Shown piece after piece: positions 9,526 to 19,357 of a DNA stretch of 64,000 nucleotides. Source of the DNA: Trinickia symbiotica (GTDB lineage Bacteria > Pseudomonadota > Gammaproteobacteria > Burkholderiales > Burkholderiaceae); assembly GCF_002934455.1 (NCBI RefSeq), contig NZ_PTIR01000002.1:124001-188000 (forward strand), in the 5' to 3' direction. The notes under the pieces were generated by a model, which saw nothing but the letters and a program-made list of their open reading frames with translations, had not been told where the DNA came from and searched no databases. Position numbers and translations under genes: made by a program. The number at the start of each line of letters is the position of its first letter. Within the stretch, counting starts at the first letter, position 1.

Positions 9526-10152
9526 TCAACGGATTTTTGAGATGGTAGGCGGCGTGCCTGCCTTGCCGCCGCCCAGCTTCACTTGCCAAAGGCCGTCCGT
9601 CGGGTACGGCAAGCGCGCCAACGCGCTTTCCACCAGATAACGCAGGGAAACGAGGGGCGAAGCCTCGTGATCGCGATTCGTCGCGCTTACCTTGTATATT
9701 TCCCGGCCGCTTGCGCGCTCGAAAAACCGGAGGGTCAGGGAGTGGACGAAGGTATGCTGCCAGGGCCATGAAAGGAGCGCGGGCCCTTCGTGGCTTTCGC
9801 CGTCTTCGTTGCTTCCCTTGCCTGCATCGCCGCAATCGCCGCCCGCCGAGCAAACGCCGCCCCCGGCTTCGATCGATTGCTCATGTGTCTCATACGAGAC
9901 CGATAGACGGTAGCGCGCTTCGTCTGCGCCTGCGGCAACAAAGCCGTGCCGATGTAGCGATTCGGCAACGACCGACTCGTATTGTGCCCGCACGCCGTCC
10001 GCGGCCGGATAAGGTGCGTGTACCAGGACATAAGTCCGCGGATCCGCCGTCAAATCCGCGGACGACGACAGCGATGCACGGACGTCGGATTTCACCGCGC
10101 AGCCCGTTAGCGCCGCCGCAACGAGGCACATCATGATGCATACCGATTTCAC
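9526..10152 (-). CDS. DUF4136-like lipoprotein
   Basis: A secreted lipoprotein of about 208 residues. GTG 10152 is preferred, with GCGAGGA a few bases upstream; an ATG at 10176 is in frame. The N-terminus is a short hydrophobic signal ending in the lipobox LTGC. The body has the pattern TYVLVHAPYPAADG, ARYRLSVSYET and a late HSLTLRFFERASG strand, resembling the DUF4136 family of outer-membrane-associated lipoproteins. A cysteine- and Gly/Asp-rich insert (CSAGGDCGDAG) sits in the middle. Function unknown. Confidence 0.7.
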   Translation of the reverse strand: MKSVCIMMCLVAAALTGCAVKSDVRASLSSSADLTADPRTYVLVHAPYPAADGVRAQYESVVAESLHRHGFVAAGADEARYRLSVSYETHEQSIEAGGGVCSAGGDCGDAGKGSNEDGESHEGPALLSWPWQHTFVHSLTLRFFERASGREIYKVSATNRDHEASPLVSLRYLVESALARLPYPTDGLWQVKLGGGKAGTPPTISKIR

Positions 10153-10204
10153 CGTTTCCTCGCTTGAAAAATGCATTCGCCCTTGGCTCCCCCAAAGATT
10201 GCTA

Positions 10205-12637
10205 TTAACCGGTCATCGCTTCCATGGCCGCCGGGTCGAGCACCGGTAGCCGTATCGTCACGGCGGTTCCCTGCCCCGGCGCGCTATCGACTTGAACTTC
10301 TCCGCCGTGCCTCACCACGACCGCTTTGATGAAAGCCATGCCGAGGCCCGCGCCGTTGGTGGGCGGCTGGCCCGGCGAATGGAAACGGCGGAAAGGCTCG
10401 AACAGGTGCGCCTGCATATCCTTGGGAATGCCATAGCCTTCATCGCGAACCGTGCACCGCACGCGCCGCGAAGCGTCCAAGCTGACGCCTACCGCGATGA
10501 CCGTGCTGCTCGGACTGTACTTCACCGCATTGTTGAGGACGTTCGCGATCGCCCGCGTCAACAGCGAGCGATCCGCCACAATCCAGTACTCGCTGCCGTC
10601 CAGCTTCATTTCCACGCGGATGTCTTTCGCGCGGGCCTGCGGCCAGATTTCGTCGCTTGCATCGATCACGGCGTCGACGAGATTGACGGGCTCGAGCGAG
10701 TAGTTCTGTGACTCCGCCCGCGCGAGCTGGACGAAGTCGTCGGCGAGCTTCAGTGCACGCTGCGCGTGCCGCTCGATGCGCTCGAGCAGCACCCGCGTTC
10801 GTTCCGATTCGGTGTTCGAGCGTTCGAGCTCGATCAGCGCGAGAATCGACGCATGGCGTGAGCGCATGTCGTGCGAGAGGAGTCTCAACGCATCCTCGCG
10901 GCCGCGCTCGGCCGCGTGCAGCGCCGTGACTTCGACCATGCCCGCAACCCAGCTGCCCGACTCCTCGCCGCGCTGATTCCTGCATCGCTCGTAGCGCAAC
11001 AGGTACTCATGGCCCATGCGATCGCGCACTTCGATTCCTCGCCTGACGATACCCACGTGCCTTCCGGTCGGATCGAGAACGGCCGGCCAACTCGCGCGTA
11101 TTTCCGCTTCGATCTCCGGAGACGTCTCGATCGACTTGGTCAGCGAGAAGCCGCCAAGCGCCTGAGTCAGCGTGCGCCCGGCAGGTTCGGGGGCGCCCAG
11201 CCTCACGAAATGCGCGCGCGCGGCCTGGTTTGCAAGCAGCACGATACCTTGCCCATCGGCAACGAGCACCGGCTCCGGCACGCTGTTGAGGCTATCCCAT
11301 ACGAATCGCTTCATGTCCTGCAAGCGGTGAGCGGCACGCTCGACAAGCGCGATCTGTCGCTCCAATACGTCGCCTCCGAACTCGCGCCGGGCGACGAACC
11401 GTACGGGCAATAGATCGACGTCGTCGTCGAGCTGCTTCAATTCATGACGCAGGCGCGACATCGTCATCTCGAGCCGCCGCCAGCTCCAGATCGGATAAAG
11501 CACGATGACAGCGACCGCCGCGGGAACCGGCGAAAACCAGATATCGGCGCCGCGCAATGCAATCGTGCTCGCCGCGATGACGGCGATTCCGAGCACGCTC
11601 GTCAGCACGAGCGAGCGCCACGGCGAGAGAAAGAAAAAGCCGGCGAGCAAAAAGGCAACCGGCACGAGCGAGGCAGCGAACGTGACACCGGCCGGTACCG
11701 CGTGAATGATGCGGCCTGACAGCAGCGCGCTCAGTACCTGCGCATGCACGGCGAGATCGGTCATGGGACCGACATGCCCGGAGACGGGCGTCGAGAGATG
11801 ACCATCGACGCCCGCCGCGGTGACCCCAACGAAGACGATCTTGCCTCGCAGCGCGTCGCGGGGCACGTCGCCCTTGAGCAGTTGCGCGCAGGATACCTGC
11901 ATCGCCGATGCAGTCGTGAAAGGAATTAGCACTCGGACATCGCCGTGCGTGCCGTGCCGCGGATCCTTCAGCCTATCGACGACGTAGCGTCCTCCGGCGA
12001 ACGATAGCGAGCCGTCGCGGATCGCCGTGTAGACGGGGACGTCGACATAGGGCTCGCGGGCATCGCCGTCGCCCTCGATGAGTGCGACGCTGCGCACGAT
12101 GCCGTCGGCGTCGGCTTCGAGATTCACATGACCCAGCCCCGCCGCCGCATCCGTGAATGGGGCAACGGGCGGCACGACGGTGCCCGCATCGCCAGTCGGG
12201 GCGCGCATGAGTAGCAGTGGCAGAAAGGTCGGCACCGCACGCATTGCGCCGGCAAGCACTTGATCGTCAGGCGACGACTCCGTGAGCAACACGTCGTAGA
12301 CGATCGCCGCCGCGCCGGCTCGCGCCGCGGCACGAACGACCTGCGCCTGCAGGTCGCGCGGCCACGGCCAGCGCCCGAATGCCGCGATGCTCGCGTCGTC
12401 GATCGCGACCATTGCGATATCGGGCAGAAGCGGTCGTGAGTCGACTCGCAGCAGCCTGTCGTACGCAATCCGGTCGAGGTTCGTCATCGCGTGGGTCGTC
12501 GCCCCGACCATCACGATCGCCACGCCGACCGCGCCCACGAAAATCCATTCGAGCAAATAACGCCGTTCCGGGCGCAAACGGCGCCGAGCCACGCGGACCC
12601 AATATCGCAGCAGCGAACGTACGGCGCGAAGGCTCAT
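10205..12637 (-). CDS. CHASE2-domain sensor histidine kinase
   Basis: A membrane kinase of 810 residues. Order: TM helix near residues 30-50, extracytoplasmic CHASE2 domain (about 55-300, including VAIDDASIAAFGRWPWPR), three TM helices, a PAS-like segment, the dimerisation/phosphoacceptor helix with His in LLSHDMRSRHAS, and an ATPase domain with NVLNNAVKYSP, VRDEGYGIP and GAGLGMAF. It starts 12 bases after the LysM/FecR gene ends, so the two form an operon. The likely partner regulator is the OmpR-type gene divergent at 14483. The signal sensed is unknown. Confidence 0.92.
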   Translation of the reverse strand: MSLRAVRSLLRYWVRVARRRLRPERRYLLEWIFVGAVGVAIVMVGATTHAMTNLDRIAYDRLLRVDSRPLLPDIAMVAIDDASIAAFGRWPWPRDLQAQVVRAAARAGAAAIVYDVLLTESSPDDQVLAGAMRAVPTFLPLLLMRAPTGDAGTVVPPVAPFTDAAAGLGHVNLEADADGIVRSVALIEGDGDAREPYVDVPVYTAIRDGSLSFAGGRYVVDRLKDPRHGTHGDVRVLIPFTTASAMQVSCAQLLKGDVPRDALRGKIVFVGVTAAGVDGHLSTPVSGHVGPMTDLAVHAQVLSALLSGRIIHAVPAGVTFAASLVPVAFLLAGFFFLSPWRSLVLTSVLGIAVIAASTIALRGADIWFSPVPAAVAVIVLYPIWSWRRLEMTMSRLRHELKQLDDDVDLLPVRFVARREFGGDVLERQIALVERAAHRLQDMKRFVWDSLNSVPEPVLVADGQGIVLLANQAARAHFVRLGAPEPAGRTLTQALGGFSLTKSIETSPEIEAEIRASWPAVLDPTGRHVGIVRRGIEVRDRMGHEYLLRYERCRNQRGEESGSWVAGMVEVTALHAAERGREDALRLLSHDMRSRHASILALIELERSNTESERTRVLLERIERHAQRALKLADDFVQLARAESQNYSLEPVNLVDAVIDASDEIWPQARAKDIRVEMKLDGSEYWIVADRSLLTRAIANVLNNAVKYSPSSTVIAVGVSLDASRRVRCTVRDEGYGIPKDMQAHLFEPFRRFHSPGQPPTNGAGLGMAFIKAVVVRHGGEVQVDSAPGQGTAVTIRLPVLDPAAMEAMTG

Positions 12638-12649
12638 CGGTGCGATCGT

Positions 12650-14119
12650 TCAATACGCGAGCGTAAACGAACGCACGCCGGCGGCGGTTTCATAGAAGCG
12701 GCCATTTTCGAACTGCTCGGCGATGACGGTCCAGTAGTAGACGCCCGCGGGCAGGCCTGTCACCACGAATCGATGCCCCGAGATATCCACTGCATCGACG
12801 AGCGGATCGCCCAAATCCTCGTTGCGCGAAAGAACGAAACGAAAATGCGTGTCGACGCCCGGGCGGCTTGCGAGCCAGCGGAACTCGTAGCTGCGTGCAC
12901 CGGCGGCGCGACCAGCCGACGCGTCGACCCCGTTGCGGCGCCGCTCGAACGCGTAGACGCGCGGCACGCCTTGGAGACCTGCGCCGTCGATCGCCGAGAC
13001 ACGAACGAAGTAGGTTCCGTCTGCGAGATCCGCGAACGACGCGTGGGGCGTTTCGGTGCGCGTCTCTCGAATGAGGTCGAGCGTGCCCGCATCCCGCGCG
13101 ATATCGAGGCGATAGCGCGTTGCACCTGCCACAGGCTGCAGATCGAACTCGACCTGAGGGCCGTCCTGTATCTTGGCCGGATGCGCGAGCATGGGCGCCG
13201 GCAACAACGCGACAGGCGCACCCACCGCGCCGCCGCGCGTCACGCTGCCATAGCCGGCCGGCACCAGTTCGGACTCCGGCGCCGGCGCTTGTTCGTCGAG
13301 TTTGACCTTCGTGGCCCGCGCGCGCGTCTCGGCGTTGCCGACCGCTACCTTTCCGTCGAGCACTTCGACCGTCGTCGCGAGCGGGTCGAAATTGACGCGA
13401 AAATGCGTGCCGCGCACGCCGGCGACGATCGAAGGCGCATGGATCTCGAAACGATCGTCCGGCTTCGTCAAGTGTTCGACCTCGCTTTCCACTTCACCGC
13501 GAACGAGCGAGAAATCGCGTTCGGTCCGTCCCGTCAACACCGTTCGCCGCAATGTGCCGAGTGCCAGCGTGCTTCGTGGCGTCAGCGTCAAGTGCGTTCC
13601 GTCCTCGAGCTCGATGGTCACGAATCCGTCGGAACCCGTGCTGATCGCATCGCCTTCTCCGAGCGACGCGCCTTCGGCGAGCGGCAAAGACGGGACCGTC
13701 TTCGAGATGCGCTCGGCGTCCCCGCTCGCCGCGAGAACCCGCACCATGAGCGGATCCCGCTTCAGCAGCGCGACAGGAAGCTTCAGCAATGTGCCGGGCT
13801 TGAGCCTGCGAGGCGCATCGACGTGGTTCAATCGCGCGAGCACGCGCCAATCGTGCGGATCGCTCAAATAGTGGTCAGCGACTTCGTAAATCGTGTCGCC
13901 CGGTTGCGCGGCGTAGGAAACGGTCTCCGGCTTGGCGGCCTTATTGACCTTCGCGGCCTCCGCCCGAACGACGGGCGACATAATAAAGAACGTAAAGCCT
14001 GCCGTAAGGATCGCGAATGCGCGGCGCTGCCGTACTACGCTACTCGGCAATCGGCGCATCTCACGCAGAAAAAACAAAAAATATCGTTGTGACATTGCGC
14101 CCAAACGAGAAAAAGTCAC
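12650..14119 (-). CDS. Secreted LysM plus FecR-domain protein
   Basis: Up to 489 residues. After a signal peptide ending near SPVVRAEA there is a LysM-like domain (PGDTIYEVADHYLSDPHDW, LNHVDAPRRLKPGT), then a FecR-type domain (GDAISTGSDGFVTIELEDGT, GVRGTHFRVNF). Two fibronectin-like segments follow. The start is uncertain: GTG 14119, ATG 14095 or ATG 14059 are in frame and none has a clear ribosome-binding site. It is the first gene of an operon with the CHASE2 kinase. A role as an envelope-associated partner or input protein of that kinase is inferred from this pairing. Confidence 0.85.
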   Translation of the reverse strand: MTFSRLGAMSQRYFLFFLREMRRLPSSVVRQRRAFAILTAGFTFFIMSPVVRAEAAKVNKAAKPETVSYAAQPGDTIYEVADHYLSDPHDWRVLARLNHVDAPRRLKPGTLLKLPVALLKRDPLMVRVLAASGDAERISKTVPSLPLAEGASLGEGDAISTGSDGFVTIELEDGTHLTLTPRSTLALGTLRRTVLTGRTERDFSLVRGEVESEVEHLTKPDDRFEIHAPSIVAGVRGTHFRVNFDPLATTVEVLDGKVAVGNAETRARATKVKLDEQAPAPESELVPAGYGSVTRGGAVGAPVALLPAPMLAHPAKIQDGPQVEFDLQPVAGATRYRLDIARDAGTLDLIRETRTETPHASFADLADGTYFVRVSAIDGAGLQGVPRVYAFERRRNGVDASAGRAAGARSYEFRWLASRPGVDTHFRFVLSRNEDLGDPLVDAVDISGHRFVVTGLPAGVYYWTVIAEQFENGRFYETAAGVRSFTLAY

Positions 14120-14482
14120 CAGATATTACGCACCCCTTATCATTTTTTCAACGCTTGCGAGAACGGTGCCGCGACGCCGCCACGCTTGCCACCCGTATCG
14201 CGGCAGCAAAAATATCGATCATCGGTCAATCGGGACGGAGCGTGACGACAAAATGTCATGCTCGCCGCAGCGCCGCAAATGCCTCGATCGACGAATGCAA
14301 ACAATTGTCAACTCGCTTCAGTTGAGGGCCTGGCCTTCAGGCGAAACGGCACTGATTGGCGACCGGGTCCGCGATCGAGTCCAAAACTCGATGAGCGGAT
14401 AGCGCTAGAATTCGCAGTTCCACCATGCGACCGCAAAAAACCGTGGTTCGGCGCATTGCCTCGTGACCGGCGGGAGAACCCA
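14120..14482. other. Divergent promoter region
   Basis: About 360 bases between the LysM/FecR gene (minus) and the response regulator (plus). The part next to 14120 is AT-rich and probably holds the minus promoter. No operator palindrome stands out. The frame of the response regulator is open back to 14258, but no family similarity is seen upstream of GTG 14483. Confidence 0.4.
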
Positions 14483-15187
14483 GTGAAGATTGCGTATCTG
14501 GAAGACGATGAGGGCCAAGTCGAACACGTCAACAAATTGTTGGCGAGCCGCGGACACGAATGCTATCCCTTCACCGATGGCAGCCAGCTGATCCGCAGAT
14601 TGAAGCGCGAAGGTTTCGACATGTTACTGCTCGATTGGCAGGTCCCCGGCGTAAGCGGACACCAGGTCACGCTTTGGGCGCGGGCAAATCTCGGCGAGCA
14701 TGTGCCCATCATCTTCATGACGAGCCGCTCGCTCGAAGAGGATATCGTCGCGGCGCTCAGCGCGGGCGCGGACGATTACATGATCAAGCCGATTCGAAAA
14801 GCCGAGCTGATGGCGCGCATCGATGCGCTCGCGCGTCGTACGAATCAGCATTCGCCGCGCAATGCCGAGTCGATCGAACTCGGCCGCTATCGGATCGACC
14901 CGGGAACGCGCACCTGCTACGTCGGCGGCGCGCCGATCGAGCTGACGAGCCGCGAATTCGATCTTGCCTTGCTGATGTTTCAGCATGTCGGGCGAATACT
15001 TTCACGCGAGCATATCGGCGGAACAGTCTGGGGACAGCCGCCGAGCGCGATTTCGCGCACGCTCGATACGCACGTCTCCAGGGTGCGCGCGAAGCTTCAA
15101 CTGCGGCCCGAAAACGGCTTGCGGCTCACGCCCGTGTACGGACACGGCTATCGGCTCGATCTGGTGGGCGACCCGCAGGACAGTTGA
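14483..15187 (+). CDS. OmpR-family response regulator
   Basis: 234 residues: receiver domain with acidic pocket LEDDEG, phospho-acceptor Asp in LLLDWQVPG, Thr/Ser in IIFMTSRS and Lys in YMIKPIRK, then a winged-helix DNA-binding domain (ELTSREFDLALLMFQHVGRI, SRTLDTHVSRVRAKL). The start is GTG 14483, with GGGAGAA just upstream. It is divergent from the LysM/FecR and CHASE2-kinase operon, whose kinase is its most likely partner. Confidence 0.92.
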   Translation: MKIAYLEDDEGQVEHVNKLLASRGHECYPFTDGSQLIRRLKREGFDMLLLDWQVPGVSGHQVTLWARANLGEHVPIIFMTSRSLEEDIVAALSAGADDYMIKPIRKAELMARIDALARRTNQHSPRNAESIELGRYRIDPGTRTCYVGGAPIELTSREFDLALLMFQHVGRILSREHIGGTVWGQPPSAISRTLDTHVSRVRAKLQLRPENGLRLTPVYGHGYRLDLVGDPQDS

Positions 15188-15262
15188 GCCGTCCCCCTCG
15201 ACGAATTCGCGTACGGCCGAGAGGCGGCAAGCGAGCGGCTTCGACCGTTGGCGAGCGATGAC

Positions 15263-17641
15263 TCACTGGCACCACTGCAGCCACATTTGTCTGAATGCCT
15301 GCTCGACGTTGTGGGCGAAGCGGGCCCCGTCCATCAGCGGCGAACTCTGCATCCGTGCCCGCAACCCCGCGCGCAAGCCGGCAAGACGCGGCAAATCGCG
15401 TGCAAGCCCGATCGCCTTGCGCGCGAACTCATCGTCCGTGAATGCCACGAGCTCGGTCAGGCCGAGGTTGCCGAGCTGACTCAATCCGCCGCGGGCCACT
15501 GCGGTCGTGCCCGCGCGCGAAAGGACGGGCACGCCCATCCACAACGCGTCGAGACTCGTCGTGTGGCCGTTGTACGGAAACGTGTCGAGCGCGAGATCGA
15601 TCCGTTGATAGGTCTCGAGGTAGGCCGCGCGCGGCCGGAAGGCGACGAACTCGATGCAGGCCGGATCGATTCCGCAGGCGCGAGCGCGCTCGGCAAGCCT
15701 TTCTCGCGCACGGCCCTGCGCGGCCATCAAAAGGAGCCGTGGATCGTCCAGCGCGGCGAGCACCGGAGCCCACATTCGCAACGTGTGCTCGTTGAGCTTG
15801 CAGGGGTTGTTGAGACAGCCGAAGGTAAGGCGGCCTTCGGTTAGCGCCGGCAGCGCGTTGACAGCGGGTCCATCGCTGAGCGGATGGTAGCACCAGAACG
15901 TCTCGGGCAAGCGGATCGAGCGCTCGCTGTAGCGGTCGTCGCCACGATCGGACGGCGGATCGAGCCACGGGTCCGTTAGCCGGTAGCCGATCGAACGACT
16001 GCCCGTCGTCCCCGGATACGCGAGCCAAGCCACCTGGACAGGCGCGGGACCGTGCGCGAACAGAAGGGGCCGGCCGTCCGCCATGTGCATGGTCAGATCG
16101 ACGAGCACGTCGATGCCGTCCTCTCGAACCATGCGCGCAAGCGTTTCGTCGTCGATATGGCGCACCTCGCGCCAGACGTCGGCATACTGTGCGAGTCGGG
16201 CCGTCACTGCATCGGGCCGCTGCACGCTCGAATAGCAAAATATTTCGTACTGCCGATGATCGTGATGCGCGAGCAGCGGCGTCATGAAAAGCGCTTGGCA
16301 ATGATCGCGAAAATCAGGCGATACGTAGCCGATCCTCAAACGCTTGTCGCCCACCCGCTCATTGCAATAAGCAACGCTAGCCGGGACCACGAGGTTCTCG
16401 TGGTGCGCCGCGAGCCGCCGGCACTCGTCGAGAATGGCGTAGCCATCGTCGACTTGAAACGCGAGCGAGTAAGCAAGATTGCAGTGCGCGACGAGATTGT
16501 CGGGGTCGTGAGCGAGCGCCTCTCGATAAGCGGCAATCGCTTCTTCGAGCGCGCCCGTGTCCTTCAGCAAGTTGCCCAGATTGTTGTAGGTCGTCGACCG
16601 AGTCGGCGCGTCCGTCGCGCTTTCGCGCGACGTCAGCGCCGCGCGATAATGCGCATCGGCTTCATCCATGCGTCCAAGCCTGCGCGCGAGGCTCCCGGCG
16701 TTGTTGTGCGCGGCGACGAAGCCGGGCCGGGCCTGCAACGCGCGCGCATACGCAGCGGCTGCCGCGGCAAACTCCCCCAGCGCCTCTCGTGTCACGCCAA
16801 GGTTGTTGCACGCGTCCGCATGATCGGGAACGAGCGCGAGCGCCGCTTCGTACTGGTGGGCAGCTTCCGTATAGCGGCCGAGCGCATGAAGGACGGTACC
16901 GAGGTTGTAGGCCGCGTTCGGAAAACGAGCGTCGAGCGCGAGCGCTCGTCTCTGCGCCGTTTCAGCCTCCGTGAACCGCCCGCGGGCGGAGAGCGCCGCG
17001 CCCAGATTGACCCAATGGTCAGGCGCGCTCGGCTCGGCTCTCACCGCGTCGTCGGCAAGCGCAATCGCTTCGTCGAGCCTGCCTCGCGCCAGCATCAATG
17101 TCGCCAGGTTCGTCAGCGCGCTCGCATAACGCGGATGCGCCGCAAGCGCGCGCCGGTACGCAGCTTCGGCGGCCTCTGACTCGCCGCACTGCCGATGGCA
17201 GTTGCCGAGATTGTTCAGCGCGTCGAGATTCGCCGGATCGAGCTTAAGCAACGCCTCGTAGGCCGCGATGGCGGCGCGCCAATCGCCTTTGGCTTCGAGC
17301 AACCCGGCCAATGCGAACCGGGCATCGACGTAAGCCGGCTGCTCCGACAACAAGTTGAGATAAGCATCGATGGCCTCGTCGAGGCGGCCCAACGCGGCAA
17401 GGACCTGGCCTTCGCCGAGCCGATAACGCGGCTCGCCAGGCACGTGCGCGCGCGCCCTCGCGACCCACGCAAGCGCCCGCTCGGGATCGCCGGTTTGAAG
17501 CGCGAGTACGCCGAGCCGGAACATCGCGTCGTGATGCCCTGGCGACTCGGCGAGCATCGCCTCGTACAGCTCGCGCGCCTCGGCAAACTCGCCCGCCAGA
17601 TGATGGGCCTTCGCCCGCGCAAGCCGCGCCTCGATCGACAT
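15263..17641 (-). CDS. TPR-repeat O-GlcNAc-transferase-like glycosyltransferase
   Basis: 792 residues. The N-terminal half is about a dozen tetratricopeptide repeats, and the C-terminal half is a GT41 (OGT/SPINDLY-type) catalytic domain with RLRIGYVSPDFRDH, PVQVAWLAYPGTTG, FGCLNNPCKLN and YNGHTTSLDALWMGVPV. ATG 17641 is preferred, with AGAGGG upstream; an in-frame GTG at 17650 is less well placed. Bacterial members may glycosylate proteins such as adhesins or flagellins; the target here is unknown. It converges with the response regulator gene, and no acceptor adhesin is adjacent. Confidence 0.9.
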   Translation of the reverse strand: MSIEARLARAKAHHLAGEFAEARELYEAMLAESPGHHDAMFRLGVLALQTGDPERALAWVARARAHVPGEPRYRLGEGQVLAALGRLDEAIDAYLNLLSEQPAYVDARFALAGLLEAKGDWRAAIAAYEALLKLDPANLDALNNLGNCHRQCGESEAAEAAYRRALAAHPRYASALTNLATLMLARGRLDEAIALADDAVRAEPSAPDHWVNLGAALSARGRFTEAETAQRRALALDARFPNAAYNLGTVLHALGRYTEAAHQYEAALALVPDHADACNNLGVTREALGEFAAAAAAYARALQARPGFVAAHNNAGSLARRLGRMDEADAHYRAALTSRESATDAPTRSTTYNNLGNLLKDTGALEEAIAAYREALAHDPDNLVAHCNLAYSLAFQVDDGYAILDECRRLAAHHENLVVPASVAYCNERVGDKRLRIGYVSPDFRDHCQALFMTPLLAHHDHRQYEIFCYSSVQRPDAVTARLAQYADVWREVRHIDDETLARMVREDGIDVLVDLTMHMADGRPLLFAHGPAPVQVAWLAYPGTTGSRSIGYRLTDPWLDPPSDRGDDRYSERSIRLPETFWCYHPLSDGPAVNALPALTEGRLTFGCLNNPCKLNEHTLRMWAPVLAALDDPRLLLMAAQGRARERLAERARACGIDPACIEFVAFRPRAAYLETYQRIDLALDTFPYNGHTTSLDALWMGVPVLSRAGTTAVARGGLSQLGNLGLTELVAFTDDEFARKAIGLARDLPRLAGLRAGLRARMQSSPLMDGARFAHNVEQAFRQMWLQWCQ

Positions 17642-17846
17642 CGATTCCACCCTCTGTCACAAAAGATTCCGCGATTGTAGAGGTTCCGCCTGACGCGTCG
17701 AAATGTCCTTTACCGAACGGATCGAAAACTCGCGACTTCCATAATGCGATCGTGAAGCCTGTGCGCCGCGTCGCGACGACGATGAGTACGCGGTATCGAC
17801 CGCATGCGACGCCGGGCGATGTGCGCCGCGGGCGGCGCGTCCGTAG

Positions 17847-18914
17847 GTGAGTCCGTTGAAAGTGAATCGTTCCGTCCTGGTTGCCGCCGATAGCGAGACT
17901 CGCGCCCGACGCGTGACGCGCTTCATTGCCGAAGCGTGCAGCATATGTATCTCGATCGAACCGATGCAAATTGTTTCGGACTTCGAAGCATCGCGGCCCG
18001 CGGTGCTGGTGCTCGCCTTCGACACCCTTGCTGCGGCCCAGGACTACCGGAACCGTCTCTTCCGTTCGAGCCGGCTCGCGCACGTTACGCCGCACAAAAC
18101 GATCGCTCTTTGCAGCGTCGGCGAACTGCAGCGTGCCTATGAGGCGTGTGAGGCAGGCATCTTTGATGACTACGTCCTGTTCTGGCCGCAGCCGTTCGAC
18201 GTTCGGCGCCTCGATATGGCGATCCATCACGCCCTCAGTCTGCTTTCGAAAGCGTCGTGCGACGCGGTCGGTGTCGATCAATTGGCCGCGCACGCACGGC
18301 ACATCGCTCGTCTCACGCCGAATCTGGCCGAACATGCCCATCGGTTCGCGCACGAAGTCGGCAGGACGCATGCCGCCGCGGACGCCGCCGCTCGATCCGC
18401 GGGCCCCGTGTTCCAGCGATGCTTTCGTCAGGTCGGGGAATCGGTCGATGCCTTATGCACGGCGGCGCAGGCGCTTGCCGGCGCGCTCGGACCGCAGTTG
18501 CAGGCTGCGCGCGTCATGGGCGCGCTGGCGGAGCGCGTTCGCCCGACGGTGCTCGCCGTCGAAGACGATGCGTTCGAGCGAACGCTGCTTTCTCATCTGC
18601 TTGAAAACACTAAAGTGGAGTTGATCCATGCATCGACGGGTGCGCAGGCATTCAACTCTATCTGGACGCGGCGCCCCGATCTCGTTCTCATGGATATCGA
18701 TTTGCCCGACCTCAACGGCATGGAAATCACGCGCCGCCTCAAGTCGGTCGAGCCGCTTGCCAGCATACCGGTCGTGCTCATGGCAGCGTACGGCCGGCGT
18801 ACCGTCGTCATGGAAAGCCTGAAAGCAGGCGCGGCAGGCTTCATGATCAAACCGCTTCATCGGGAAACGCTTCTCGACAAGATCGAGGCCTTCCTGCCGG
18901 GAAGTATGGCGTGA
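17847..18914 (+). CDS. Response regulator with C-terminal receiver and degenerate N-terminal half
   Basis: Up to 355 residues. The C-terminal ~120 residues are a full receiver domain: VEDDAFE, phospho-acceptor in LVLMDIDLPDLNGME and Lys in FMIKPLHRE. The N-terminal ~130 residues (SVLVAADSETRARR, then PAVLVLAFDT) look like a diverged receiver, followed by an alpha-helical linker. There is no output domain. The start is uncertain: GTG 17847, TTG 17856 (with AGGTGAG upstream) or GTG 17862. It is not adjacent to a kinase, so its partner is unknown. Confidence 0.82.
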   Translation: MSPLKVNRSVLVAADSETRARRVTRFIAEACSICISIEPMQIVSDFEASRPAVLVLAFDTLAAAQDYRNRLFRSSRLAHVTPHKTIALCSVGELQRAYEACEAGIFDDYVLFWPQPFDVRRLDMAIHHALSLLSKASCDAVGVDQLAAHARHIARLTPNLAEHAHRFAHEVGRTHAAADAAARSAGPVFQRCFRQVGESVDALCTAAQALAGALGPQLQAARVMGALAERVRPTVLAVEDDAFERTLLSHLLENTKVELIHASTGAQAFNSIWTRRPDLVLMDIDLPDLNGMEITRRLKSVEPLASIPVVLMAAYGRRTVVMESLKAGAAGFMIKPLHRETLLDKIEAFLPGSMA

Positions 18915-18977
18915 TGGGAGAGATGCCTCGCAAAGCGGTGCCCGGGAATTCGAAAGCGGGCACCGTGCTGAATTCGT

Positions 18978-19262
18978 TCAGTTTGTAACGCGGAACTGCT
19001 CGGGGTCCTTGCCTTTGAGCCAGCGCGGACGCGGGCCGCGCCCGCCCCACGTTTCGCCGGTTTCCGGATTGCGGAATCGCGGCGCGCCGCTCGACGATTT
19101 GGATTTGCGGCGGGAACCGAAAATGTCTTCGGGCGTGAATCCGAACGCCGCAACCGTTGCACGGATATCTTCGAGTGCGGCTTCTGCCTCGGCTCGCCGT
19201 GCATTTTCGATTTCAATGTCCAGTTCTTGCTTTTTTGCCAATAGTTCCTTGTAAGTCGCCAC
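18978..19262 (-). CDS. H-NS-family nucleoid protein
   Basis: 94 residues with an N-terminal coiled coil (ELLAKKQELDIEIENARRAE) and a C-terminal DNA-binding region containing ETWGGRGPRPRWLKGK, the minor-groove-binding signature of betaproteobacterial H-NS-like proteins. The start is GTG 19262, with AGGAGGA eight bases upstream; the longer frame upstream is not conserved in character. Such proteins silence AT-rich, often acquired, genes. The upstream region is itself AT-rich. Confidence 0.92.
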   Translation of the reverse strand: MATYKELLAKKQELDIEIENARRAEAEAALEDIRATVAAFGFTPEDIFGSRRKSKSSSGAPRFRNPETGETWGGRGPRPRWLKGKDPEQFRVTN

Positions 19263-19357
19263 GGACAGGTTCCTCCTGTTTCGTCTGCTGTGAACGCAAC
19301 GGATTCTAACGGCGCTCGCAACAACTGTGTGAAAGTTCGAAATTTTTTCCGACTTAC

